Shown here piece after piece: positions 1 to 6,951 of a DNA stretch of 26,533 bases (position 1 is its first letter; each line of letters starts with the position of its first letter). Source of the stretch: JAULUH01 sp032111745 (lineage in GTDB: Bacteria; Chloroflexota; Anaerolineae; JAAEKA01). The stretch covers positions 1 to 26,533 of the forward strand of contig JAULUH010000443.1 of assembly GCA_032111745.1 (NCBI GenBank), in the 5' to 3' direction. Position numbers and translations under genes: made by a program. The notes under the pieces are model-generated. The model was not told the origin of the DNA. It did not search any database and saw nothing but the letters and a program-made list of their open reading frames with translations.

Positions 1-291
1 ACGATCGTCGATCTAGTCGTGGCCATTAGCTTCACACTGGTGGCTCTCAGCGGCGTCTATTTCCTCTTCGCCGGCACCGGTGGCTATCAGGGCGGCGGCA
101 ACCCAGGCTGGGACCCCATGTTCCTACTCGATCGTACCACCTGGGACCTGATTCACACCTGGGCGGGCACTGCCCTGGTCGTGTCAGCCGCCATCCACCT
201 GGCCATTCACTGGCGCTGGGTCACCAAGGTGACCGCCAAGATGTTCAGCCTGCCGCTGCGCAGGCCTCAACCCCGATCCGTGCAGAGCTGA
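1..291 (+). CDS. DUF4405-type membrane protein, 5' partial
   Basis: The frame is open from the first base, so the N-terminus lies outside the window; the GTG at 19 falls inside the first membrane segment and is unlikely to be the true start. Two hydrophobic helices are visible: one around IVDLVVAISFTLVALSGVYF and one around WAGTALVVSAAIHLAIHW. His residues at or in the second helix (IHTWAG, IHLAIHW) match the pattern of DUF4405/cytochrome b561-like four-helix proteins, in which such His residues may bind haem. Haem binding here is inference. A short basic tail follows. The next gene begins 59 bp downstream in the same direction, so the two may be cotranscribed. The biochemical role of the family is not settled. 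Confidence 0.7.
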   Translation, partial: TIVDLVVAISFTLVALSGVYFLFAGTGGYQGGGNPGWDPMFLLDRTTWDLIHTWAGTALVVSAAIHLAIHWRWVTKVTAKMFSLPLRRPQPRSVQS

Positions 292-350
292 CGCACAGAT
301 GCGGCGCCAGCTGAGCAACCGATAGTTCACACCAAATTGGAGGACCAACC

Positions 351-1334
351 ATGTTGAAGAAAGTGATTTTGGGAACGCTCTTCGTCGGTCTGATAGCCAT
401 CCTGATCGTCGGCGCAGTCAATCGCACCATAGCCAAGACGGCAGACCGGAATGTCGAACAAGAGACTGCTGGCGGGAATCGCTGGGCACAGGCCCAGGAC
501 GGCTACCAGCTAGTGAGCGACCAGCCGCGAGGCGGCAGCGGCGGCGGACAAGGCGCCAGCGGTGGCGGCCAGGGTCGCCAGGGACAGAATAGCGCAGGAC
601 TGGCAGAGACTACCGAGCGTCGCGGCGGTGGCCAGGGCCAAAACAGCGCAGGATTGGTGGAAAGCACCGAGAATCGCATTGGCGGCCAGGGCCGGCAGGG
701 GCAGAACAGCGCAACACAGGCCCCCTGGCAGACCATCCAGGGCACCGTCGTCACGGTCGACGAGACTGGCATGACTGTGCAGACGGCTGATGGCGAGATC
801 GAGGTAGCTGACCGAGCGTGGCGCTTCGCGCAGGAGTCTGGCTTCAGCGCTCAGGTAGGGGACCGGGTCCAGCTGCGGGCCTACTACGACGGCGACGTCT
901 TGGAGACTGGCGACATCGCCAACCTGAGTACCCAGCAGCAGATCCAAGTGCGCGAGGAAACAGGCCGGCCTTTGTGGGCTGGCGGCAGCGGCAACGCTCA
1001 GACCCAGGACAGACCGGGCAACAGACAGTCATCTGTCCCGGTGGCGGAGACCGAAGACCATGATTGGCAGACCATGGAGGGTGTCGTGGTCTCCATCGAC
1101 CAGGGGCAGATGACGGTGCGCACGGCCGCTGGCGACATCCAGGTCATCGACCGGCCCTGGGATTACGCTCAAAGCGCCGGCTTCACCGCTCAGAAGGGCG
1201 ATGCTGTAAGCATGACCGGCTTCTACGAGGACGGCACCTTCGAGATAGGGACACTGGCCATCGGCGATCTGCAAGTCCAGGTCCGCGAGGAATCCGGTCG
1301 CCCCATGTGGGCGGGTGGTGGTCGCTGGCGCTGA
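351..1334 (+). CDS. Membrane-anchored protein with Gly/Gln-rich linker and duplicated C-terminal domain
   Basis: A strong ribosome site (GGAGG, 339-343) sets the ATG at 351. Residues 4-24 form one hydrophobic segment after a Lys-Lys start, giving a signal anchor with the rest outside the membrane. Residues about 60-125 are Gly/Gln/Arg-rich, with three copies of a QG(RQG)QNSA motif. Two copies of one domain of roughly 90 residues follow, beginning at Trp126 and Trp239. Both start W-Q-T, run through G(T/V)VV(T/S)-D-MTV-TA-GDI/GEI, (D)R-W-(F/Y)AQ-GF-AQ-GD and VRE-(T/S)GRP, and end at WAGG. The short-strand pattern suggests a small beta-barrel (OB-like), which is inference. I do not recognise a named family. 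It lies between a DUF4405 protein and a two-component pair, so an envelope or sensory role is possible but unproven. Confidence 0.8.
   Translation: MLKKVILGTLFVGLIAILIVGAVNRTIAKTADRNVEQETAGGNRWAQAQDGYQLVSDQPRGGSGGGQGASGGGQGRQGQNSAGLAETTERRGGGQGQNSAGLVESTENRIGGQGRQGQNSATQAPWQTIQGTVVTVDETGMTVQTADGEIEVADRAWRFAQESGFSAQVGDRVQLRAYYDGDVLETGDIANLSTQQQIQVREETGRPLWAGGSGNAQTQDRPGNRQSSVPVAETEDHDWQTMEGVVVSIDQGQMTVRTAAGDIQVIDRPWDYAQSAGFTAQKGDAVSMTGFYEDGTFEIGTLAIGDLQVQVREESGRPMWAGGGRWR
561..713 (+). repeat. Short in-frame repeats coding a Gly/Gln-rich linker
   Basis: Three imperfect copies of a unit reading GGQG(RQG)QNSA lie at about 560-595, 625-650 and 680-713, all in the frame of the 351-1334 gene. The middle copy lacks the RQG insert. 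The spacers between copies 1-2 and 2-3 are also related (GLAETTERR and GLVESTENR), so the real unit is about 19-20 codons. It makes a flexible linker between the membrane segment and the duplicated domain. Confidence 0.7.
726..1334 (+). repeat. Tandem duplication of an uncharacterised ~90-residue domain
   Basis: Copy 1 covers residues about 126-212 and copy 2 residues about 239-327 of the 351-1334 product. Matching landmarks are Trp126/Trp239 and the GRP(L/M)WAGG endings around Trp209/Trp320, so the spacing is 111-113 residues. The copies have clearly diverged, so this is an old intragenic duplication and not a recent DNA repeat. Confidence 0.75.
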
Positions 1335-1371
1335 TACTCGGCAGCGCCAGGCGGCAAGTCTCCTTCCCCAG

Positions 1372-1400
1372 GGAGGTCGGGCCCCAGTGGCCCGGCCTCC
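1372..1400 (+). terminator. GC-rich hairpin after the duplicated-domain gene
   Basis: A 12-bp stem (1372-1383 with 1389-1400, including one G-U pair) closes a 5-nt loop. It sits 38 bp after the stop of the preceding gene, where a terminator is expected. No T-run follows, so termination efficiency is uncertain. The rest of the 200-bp gap up to 1535 holds only the promoter of the next gene. Confidence 0.5.
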
Positions 1401-1519
1401 CTACGCATACTGAACACTCCAGGCAGGCTGGACGCCGAGCCAGTCTCGAAGTCGTCGGCATCATCACTTCGTGATCCGCGACTCTGCGAATTGGCCACTC
1501 CCACCCCCAGACCCCCTTA

Positions 1520-1534
1520 TGGTACAATAGTCCC
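1520..1534 (+). promoter_or_regulatory. Extended -10 promoter, apparently leaderless
   Basis: TACAAT at 1523-1528 is preceded by TG plus one base, an extended -10 element. The ATG of the response regulator starts 7 bases after the last T, where transcription would normally begin. No Shine-Dalgarno sequence and no good -35 are seen. The DinB-fold gene at 8644 has the same layout. Confidence 0.55.
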
Positions 1535-2236
1535 ATGGCCCAACACATCCTGGTTGTTGACGACGACCGCCAAATTGCCCGCCTCCTGCGCGCTTACCTG
1601 GAACAGTCGGGGTTCCAGGTCAGCGTGGCGTATGACGGCGAAACCGCGCTGCATGCCGTTCGCCGTGAGCGGCCCGACCTTGTCGTGCTCGACCTTATGC
1701 TACCGGACCGAGATGGCTGGGATGTAACCCGGACGGTGCGCGCAGACCCTGGCCTCGCCGCCACCCCTATTCTGATGCTCACCGCGCGAGTCGAGGAAAC
1801 CGATCGAGTCGTCGGTTTGGAGCTGGGGGCAGACGACTACGTCACCAAACCTTTCAACCCACGCGAGGTTGTGGCGCGTGTACGCGCCATCTTGCGCCGG
1901 AGCGCGAGTGGGTCCGGGGCCGCCCCTATCCCACTGCTGCAGATTGCTGACCTGGTGCTCGATCCCGACCGGCACGAGGCACGGCTGGCCGGACAGCCTG
2001 TGGAGCTGACACCGACGGAGTTCGACCTGCTGCACACGCTGATGGCCAGTCCGGGCCACGCCTTCACCCGCTCAGAGCTCATCGAACGCGCCCTGGGCTA
2101 TACTTACGATGGCCTGGATCGCACGGTGGACAGCCACATCAAAAACCTGCGCCGCAAGATCGAGCCCGATCCCTCCGAGCCCACTTACATCCGGACGGTG
2201 TACGGAGTAGGCTATCGCATGCGAGGCGACCATTGA
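1535..2236 (+). CDS. OmpR/PhoB-family response regulator
   Basis: This 233-residue protein has the usual length of the family. Residues 1-120 form a receiver domain with the acidic cluster Asp9-Asp10-Asp11, phospho-acceptor Asp53 (VLDLMLP), Thr83 and Lys105 (KPF). Residues about 130-230 form a winged-helix DNA-binding domain, with the typical LTPTEFDLL start and the VDSHIKNLRRKI recognition-helix region ending in YGVGYR. Its stop overlaps the start of the histidine kinase by four bases (ATTGA-type junction), so the two are translationally coupled and form one two-component system. The DNA targets and stimulus cannot be read from the sequence; the upstream membrane-protein genes are candidate targets. 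The ATG lies directly at the predicted transcription start. Confidence 0.95.
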   Translation: MAQHILVVDDDRQIARLLRAYLEQSGFQVSVAYDGETALHAVRRERPDLVVLDLMLPDRDGWDVTRTVRADPGLAATPILMLTARVEETDRVVGLELGADDYVTKPFNPREVVARVRAILRRSASGSGAAPIPLLQIADLVLDPDRHEARLAGQPVELTPTEFDLLHTLMASPGHAFTRSELIERALGYTYDGLDRTVDSHIKNLRRKIEPDPSEPTYIRTVYGVGYRMRGDH

Positions 2237-3621
2237 ATCGCCTCTCGGTCCGGCTGGCGCTAGCCATTATCCTCACCACCCTGGTGGCTGTAGGCCTCGT
2301 TGCCCTGGTGGCTAACCAGGTCGCCGGCACCGAGTTCCGCCGCTACCTGGCTACTGGCCAGGATGCGCTGGCCGAGAGACTGGCCGGCGAGCTGGCTGGC
2401 TACTATCAGCGCTCTGGCAGCTGGATAGGCATCACGGAATCTCTCAACCAGGTACAGGTGGCGGCAGGTGGGAACAGCCAGGGTCGTATGCGTGGACGAG
2501 ACATCACGGCCGAGCTCGTGCTGGCCAATGGCGATGGCCAGATCATCTACGATGGCCAGGGCAATCGCCAAAACAAGCAGCTCAACACCAGCGAGCTCGA
2601 CACTATGCTCCCTGTGATGGTTGCCGGAGAGGCTGTGGGGTTCCTGAGTCTCATGTCTCCTGGACGAGCGCAGCTAGAGGGCGCCGAACGGGCCTTCCTC
2701 GATCGCATCAACACGGCCCTGCTGCTGGCGGCCGGGCTAGCCGTGCTGCTCGGTACAGGCCTGGGACTACTGCTGGCCCGCACCCTGACCGCTCCCCTGC
2801 GCCAGGTATCGAGCGCAGCTGAGGCGATTGCGGCCGGGGACCTGAGCCAGCGCGTGCCTGAGCACGGCACGACTGAGGTACGCAGCGTCGCCCACTCCTT
2901 CAACCAAATGGCCGGAAACCTGGAACAGGCTGAGCAACTGCGGCGCAACCTGGTGGCCGACATCGCCCACGAGCTGCGCACCCCGCTCACCGTAATCCAG
3001 GGCAACCTGCAGGCGCTGCTGGACGGCGTCTATCCCCTGGAGCGGGCTGAGATCGCCACCATCTACGACGAAACCCGGTTGCTCAGCCGGTTGGTGGCTG
3101 ACCTGCGCGAACTGGCCCAGGCCGAGGCCGGCCAGCTCCATCTCTCCCTGCAACCAACTGACGTCACTGCCGTTGTGCAACAGACCGTGGACAGCTTTGC
3201 CTCCCTGGCCTCGGCCCAGCAGATTGACCTGAGACTTGATGCCCCGCCTGGCCTGCCGCCGGCCCTGGCCGATGCTGATCGGCTATCTCAGGTGCTACGC
3301 AACCTCCTTTCCAATGCCCTGCGCCACGCGCCCCAAGATGGCCATGTGCTCGTTAGCATTCAGCAGGCCGAGGATCTCTCCTCCCTGCGCGTCGTCGTCG
3401 ACGACGATGGCCCCGGCATCCCAGCCGCTGACCTCGCTCATGTCTTCGACCGCTTCTGGTCCCGCAGCCAGAGCGACGCCGGCAGCGGCCTGGGGTTGGC
3501 AATCACCAAACACCTGGTGGAAGCCCAGGGTGGCCAGATCGCTGCTCAGAGCCAGCCAGGCCATGGCTCACAGTTCTGGTTCACCTTGAAGACCGTGGCG
3601 CCGTCAAGCACGACGCCCTGA
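2233..3621 (+). CDS. Membrane histidine kinase (HAMP, HisKA, HATPase)
   Basis: The 462-residue product starts at TTG 2233, overlapping the response regulator stop. Residues about 8-30 are the first membrane helix, about 31-160 an extracytoplasmic sensor region without a family I recognise, and about 163-183 the second helix. A HAMP linker (TAPLRQVSSAAEAIAAGDLSQRV) follows. The H-box carries the phosphorylated His246 in VADIAHELRTPL. The ATP-binding domain shows an N-box (NLLSNALRHA), a G1 box (DDDGPGIP), an F-box (FDRFW) and a G2 box (GSGLGLAI), so all kinase motifs are intact. It resembles BaeS-type envelope sensors in layout. It would phosphorylate Asp53 of the regulator encoded just upstream. 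Confidence 0.95.
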   Translation: MNRLSVRLALAIILTTLVAVGLVALVANQVAGTEFRRYLATGQDALAERLAGELAGYYQRSGSWIGITESLNQVQVAAGGNSQGRMRGRDITAELVLANGDGQIIYDGQGNRQNKQLNTSELDTMLPVMVAGEAVGFLSLMSPGRAQLEGAERAFLDRINTALLLAAGLAVLLGTGLGLLLARTLTAPLRQVSSAAEAIAAGDLSQRVPEHGTTEVRSVAHSFNQMAGNLEQAEQLRRNLVADIAHELRTPLTVIQGNLQALLDGVYPLERAEIATIYDETRLLSRLVADLRELAQAEAGQLHLSLQPTDVTAVVQQTVDSFASLASAQQIDLRLDAPPGLPPALADADRLSQVLRNLLSNALRHAPQDGHVLVSIQQAEDLSSLRVVVDDDGPGIPAADLAHVFDRFWSRSQSDAGSGLGLAITKHLVEAQGGQIAAQSQPGHGSQFWFTLKTVAPSSTTP

Positions 3622-3622
3622 G

Positions 3623-3790
3623 CTAGGCCAGCCCAAGCCAGAGGAGCTGGCCGAGGCTATTGCCACCATGTCGTTCAGAGGCGATTGGACCGATAGCCTC
3701 TTGCGCTATTTCGCCACCGGCGGCACCATGGCCCAGCGCGAGCCTGTAATGACGCGTGCCTGGAGCCAGCAAGGGTTAGAACCTATATGA
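3623..3790 (+). pseudogene. Coding-like relic, C-terminal fragment of an unknown protein
   Basis: Between the kinase and proline dehydrogenase genes one frame stays open to a TGA at 3788-3790 and reads like real protein: ...PEELAEAIATMSF..., then DWTDSLLRYFATGG..., ending SQQGLEPI. Codon use is GC-rich at third positions, as in the neighbours. There is no convincing start codon or ribosome site; the first ATG (3668) is internal. It could be the remaining end of a gene deleted from its 5' side, or a short real ORF. I do not recognise the parent family. Confidence 0.3.
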
Positions 3791-3812
3791 AGGATCGTCC
3801 AAGGAGCTCCCC

Positions 3813-4751
3813 ATGGCATCACCCCTGCGCCACTTCTTGATTGCCCTGTCCAAAAACCAGCAGATGCAGGACGTCATCATGAACGTGCCGGTTAGCCGGG
3901 ACATGGCCCGGCGCTTCATTGCCGGAGAGACGTTGGCGGATGGCATCGCCGCTATTCGTAGCGTCAATGCCAGTGGCTTGCTGGCCACGGTCGACTACCT
4001 GGGCGAGCATGTCGCCACGGAGGCTGAGGCCGCCGCCAACGCCGACGAGTATATCCGTGCCCTCCTGGCTATCAAGGACAGTGGCGTTGACGCCAATATC
4101 TCTATCAAGCTGACGGCCATGGGGCTGGCGATAGACGACGACTTCTGCTACCAGAACGTGCGCCGAATCGTGGACGTAGCCGCCGGGCTGGGCAACTTCG
4201 TCCGCATTGATATGGAGGACACCCCGGTCACTGACCGCACAATTGCCATCTATCGCCGGCTGCGGCGTGATTATCCCAATGTCGGCCTGGTGATCCAGGC
4301 CTACCTGTATCGCAGCCGGGATGATGTGCAGCAGCTCATCGACGGGGGCATCGCCCACTTGCGCCTATGCAAGGGTGCCTACGACGAGCCTCCCCACCTG
4401 GCTTACCAGGATGGCGCCGAGGTCGACCGCAGCTTCGTCGAGTTGATCAAGCTCATGTTAGATAGCCAACCTGAACACCCCAGCACTTATCCCGCCATCG
4501 CCAGCCACGACCACCGGATCATCAACTGGACCAAGGCCTATGCCTATCACCACGGCATCGCCAACGATCGCTTCGAGTTTCAGATGCTCTACGGCATCCG
4601 TCGCGATCTTCAGCAGGCCCTGGTCGACCAGGGCTACCGCATGCGCGTCTACATCCCCTACGGCACCCGCTGGTATCCCTACTACATGCGACGCCTGGCC
4701 GAGCGTCCGGCCAACCTGCTTTTTTTCATGAGGGCCCTGACAGGACAGTGA
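3813..4751 (+). CDS. Proline dehydrogenase (monofunctional PRODH)
   Basis: This flavoenzyme oxidises L-proline to pyrroline-5-carboxylate and passes electrons to the quinone pool, the first step of proline breakdown. The 312-residue length fits the monofunctional family; the aldehyde dehydrogenase half of PutA is absent. Family motifs run in order: ISIKLTAMG with Lys99, VRIDMEDTPVTD with Asp133, VGLVIQAYLYR, LRLCKGAYDE, FEFQMLYGIR, and the C-terminal YPYYMRRLAERP with the Arg pair at 293-294. The Lys and Asp correspond to substrate-binding residues of characterised PRODHs. The start follows AAGGAG at 3801-3806. No pyrroline-5-carboxylate dehydrogenase lies in the window. The gene converges with pepF, consistent with use of peptides and proline. 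Confidence 0.95.
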   Translation: MASPLRHFLIALSKNQQMQDVIMNVPVSRDMARRFIAGETLADGIAAIRSVNASGLLATVDYLGEHVATEAEAAANADEYIRALLAIKDSGVDANISIKLTAMGLAIDDDFCYQNVRRIVDVAAGLGNFVRIDMEDTPVTDRTIAIYRRLRRDYPNVGLVIQAYLYRSRDDVQQLIDGGIAHLRLCKGAYDEPPHLAYQDGAEVDRSFVELIKLMLDSQPEHPSTYPAIASHDHRIINWTKAYAYHHGIANDRFEFQMLYGIRRDLQQALVDQGYRMRVYIPYGTRWYPYYMRRLAERPANLLFFMRALTGQ

Positions 4752-4850
4752 TAGTGCACACAGGTAGGGAACAGGGCTTCGCAAGAAGTCGCGGCGCCAG
4801 CGCGGAACACGGACACGGGAAATCAGTAAGGAGAACTGTTAAGAAGCTCT

Positions 4851-4885
4851 GAGGTAGGGACGGCTCGACGAGCCGTCCCTACCTC
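4851..4885. terminator. Perfect long palindrome between convergent genes
   Basis: Arms 4851-4866 and 4870-4885 pair perfectly over 16 bp around a 3-nt loop (GAGGTAGGGACGG... mirrored). It lies between the proline dehydrogenase and pepF stops, so it can act as a bidirectional terminator, although neither side carries a T-run. The sequence has the look of dispersed GTAGGGAC/GTCCCTAC palindromes, so it may instead be a mobile intergenic repeat. Nothing else of note was seen in 4752-4931. Confidence 0.55.
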
Positions 4886-4931
4886 GATTCTTGCCGCACT
4901 GCGAGCAGTCGATCGCTCCAGCCCCTTCCCC

Positions 4932-6725
4932 CTATATGTCTCCGGCCAGCTGCTCTGCCTCGGCGACCAGATCCTCCAGGATGCCCAGGCCTTGGGCCCA
5001 GAAATTGGGATCGGACAGGTCGACACCCAACGGCTCCACGATGGCGTGAGGCCAGTCCGAGCCACCTGCAGCCAGCATCGCCAGATACTTACCCGGGAAG
5101 TCTCCGCCGCTGTGCTGGTAGCGGGCATATAGGGCCAGGACCAGCAGCTCGCCAAACGCATAGGCGTAAACATAGCCGGGGGTGCCGATGAAATGGGGGA
5201 CATAGCTCCACCACAGTCCGTAATCATCGGTCAGGGTTACGCTATCTCCGAAGACCGCGCGTTGGGTTTGCAGCCATAGCTCACCGAATCGCTCCGTGCT
5301 GAGCTCGCCCTCCGCGCGGCGGGCGGTATGGATAGCATGTTCGAAGCGGTTCATGCTGATCTGGCGAAACGCTGTGGCGAAGGAGTCCTCGATCTTGGCC
5401 GTGAGCATGCCCAGGCGCACCTGGGGGTCGGTCTCCCGTGCCATCAGGTCCTGGAATACCAACATCTCCCCGAACACGGAGGCGGTTTCGGCGGTGGTCA
5501 GGGGGGTGCGGGCCTGCAAGACGCCCTGCACGCCTGACAGCTTCTGATGCACACCGTGGCCCAGCTCGTGGGCCAGGGTCATCACATCCCGCGGCCGCGC
5601 CTCATAGTTCAACAGGATGTAGGGGTGCACCGAGGGCACCGTGCCATGGCTGAAAGCGCCGCCCATCTTGCCAGGGCGCACCGGTCCATCAATCCAGCCC
5701 TGGTCGAAGAACCAGCCTGCGGTCTCGGCCAGTTGCGGGTGAAAACGTTCGAAGGCGGCCATCACCATCGACCTGGCTTCATCCCAGGGATAGAAGCGAT
5801 CGGCCGCCGGCAGCGGGGCATAGCGGTCATAGTCGAAGAGCTCGTCCAGGCCCAGCAGGCGACGCTTCAGCCGGTAGTAGCGGGCCACGATGTCGTAGCG
5901 CGACGTCACCGCGTCCACCAGCGCTTCCACCGTGCGGTCATCCACCTCATTGCCCAGGTTGCGCGCGCTGATCCAGGAGGCATAGCCGCGCAGGCGATCG
6001 TCGGAAGCCTTGTCGGCCAGGATGGTGTTGAAGACATAGGTCGTGGTGTGCTGCATCTGGCGCAGGCCAGCAGTAGCCGATGCTGCTGCCCGCCGGCGTA
6101 GTTCGCGATCGGGTGCATACAGCTTGTTCAGCACCTGATCACGGGTCAGACTCTCGCCGTCCAGATCGAATCGTGCGGCCCCCTGCACCTCGTCGAAGAA
6201 ACGGTCCCAGGCGTTGCGGCCGGTGACGGCTTTTTCCGCCAGTATCTTCTCCTCGGGCTCAGTGAGCAGGTAGGGCTGATACAGGCGCACAACCTCCAGC
6301 CAATGTCGCCATCGCGCCAGGGCAGGGTCGGCCAGCCAGGCTCGGGCCACCTCATCGGGGGTGGCGGCCAGCTCCAAATCCAGGAAGACCAACTTCTGGT
6401 TGAGCACCGAGCTGCGTTCGGTGACCCGTTGCAGTAGCGCACCGCGCGCCGGATCCTGCGTGTTTTGGGTCCAATGCAAGGAGGCAAAGGACATGACCTT
6501 GCCTGCGCGCTCGGCAATCGCCTCATAGCGCTGGATCAGCTCGGCCAGTTCTCCTGCCGGCAGGCCGGGAATGCGGCCGCGGTAGTCATCCCCCAGGGAA
6601 TCGGCCTCCCGATCGTTGGCGTCCAGGTCGGCGTTCAATCGTAGGTCGTCAATGCCAGCATAGAGATCGGAGAGATCCCACGCCACGTTCTCGGCGCCTG
6701 TGAGCGGCTCCTTGGTCATCGTCAT
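4932..6725 (-). CDS. pepF: Oligoendopeptidase F (M3B zinc peptidase)
   Basis: This cytosolic zinc metallopeptidase cleaves short peptides. The 597-residue product matches the usual length of about 600. The zinc site is HELGH at His386-Glu387-His390, with the third ligand Glu413 in the TTAETASVFGE block at the expected distance. The C-terminal part carries the family blocks around WSYVPHF and PGYVYAYAFGELL. There is no signal peptide. AAGGAG lies 5 bases before the ATG at 6725. A candidate promoter lies just upstream. Together with the neighbouring proline dehydrogenase and the secreted proteases, it suggests peptide scavenging. Confidence 0.95.
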   Translation of the reverse strand: MTMTKEPLTGAENVAWDLSDLYAGIDDLRLNADLDANDREADSLGDDYRGRIPGLPAGELAELIQRYEAIAERAGKVMSFASLHWTQNTQDPARGALLQRVTERSSVLNQKLVFLDLELAATPDEVARAWLADPALARWRHWLEVVRLYQPYLLTEPEEKILAEKAVTGRNAWDRFFDEVQGAARFDLDGESLTRDQVLNKLYAPDRELRRRAAASATAGLRQMQHTTTYVFNTILADKASDDRLRGYASWISARNLGNEVDDRTVEALVDAVTSRYDIVARYYRLKRRLLGLDELFDYDRYAPLPAADRFYPWDEARSMVMAAFERFHPQLAETAGWFFDQGWIDGPVRPGKMGGAFSHGTVPSVHPYILLNYEARPRDVMTLAHELGHGVHQKLSGVQGVLQARTPLTTAETASVFGEMLVFQDLMARETDPQVRLGMLTAKIEDSFATAFRQISMNRFEHAIHTARRAEGELSTERFGELWLQTQRAVFGDSVTLTDDYGLWWSYVPHFIGTPGYVYAYAFGELLVLALYARYQHSGGDFPGKYLAMLAAGGSDWPHAIVEPLGVDLSDPNFWAQGLGILEDLVAEAEQLAGDI

Positions 6726-6754
6726 CGCTTCTCCTTTACGGTTAACTGGGACAG

Positions 6755-6784
6755 AGTGTACAACAAAAACCCCGGATGGCCCAA
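6755..6784 (-). promoter_or_regulatory. Candidate pepF promoter
   Basis: On the minus strand TTGGGC (6779-6784) and TACACT (6755-6760) are 18 bases apart, placed to start a leader of about 20 bases before the pepF ribosome site. The match to sigma-70 consensus is moderate. Confidence 0.4.
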
Positions 6785-6863
6785 CCGAGGCCGGAACAGA
6801 ACACGGACGCCGGAGGCAGGGGGACTTTGAGAGGCCCTGGGCATTGCCGGCCAGTATTGCGCT

Positions 6864-6878
6864 GGAGGAGTTACCATG
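6864..6878 (+). promoter_or_regulatory. Strong Shine-Dalgarno and ATG out of frame with the protease
   Basis: GGAGGAG at 6864-6870 is ideally spaced from an ATG at 6876. That ATG opens a frame closing at 7100 that is shifted from the protease frame and overlaps its signal peptide. Either a short upstream ORF is translated, or the protease start region carries a frameshift. See the finding on this site. Confidence 0.4.
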
Positions 6879-6951
6879 CTAAACTGGGATGCCACTGGAC
6901 CCCAGCCAGCACCAGCCTGGTGTTATGCAACCGGAAGGCCGGCACAATCCT

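Noticed and set aside
561..713. Short repeats as a possible CRISPR array
   Set aside because: The repeats are in-frame codon repeats of unequal length inside a gene, without uniform spacers or cas genes.
503..947. Long minus-strand frames over the duplicated-domain gene
   Set aside because: They are antisense shadows of the Gly/Gln-rich coding repeats; no ribosome site or family likeness.
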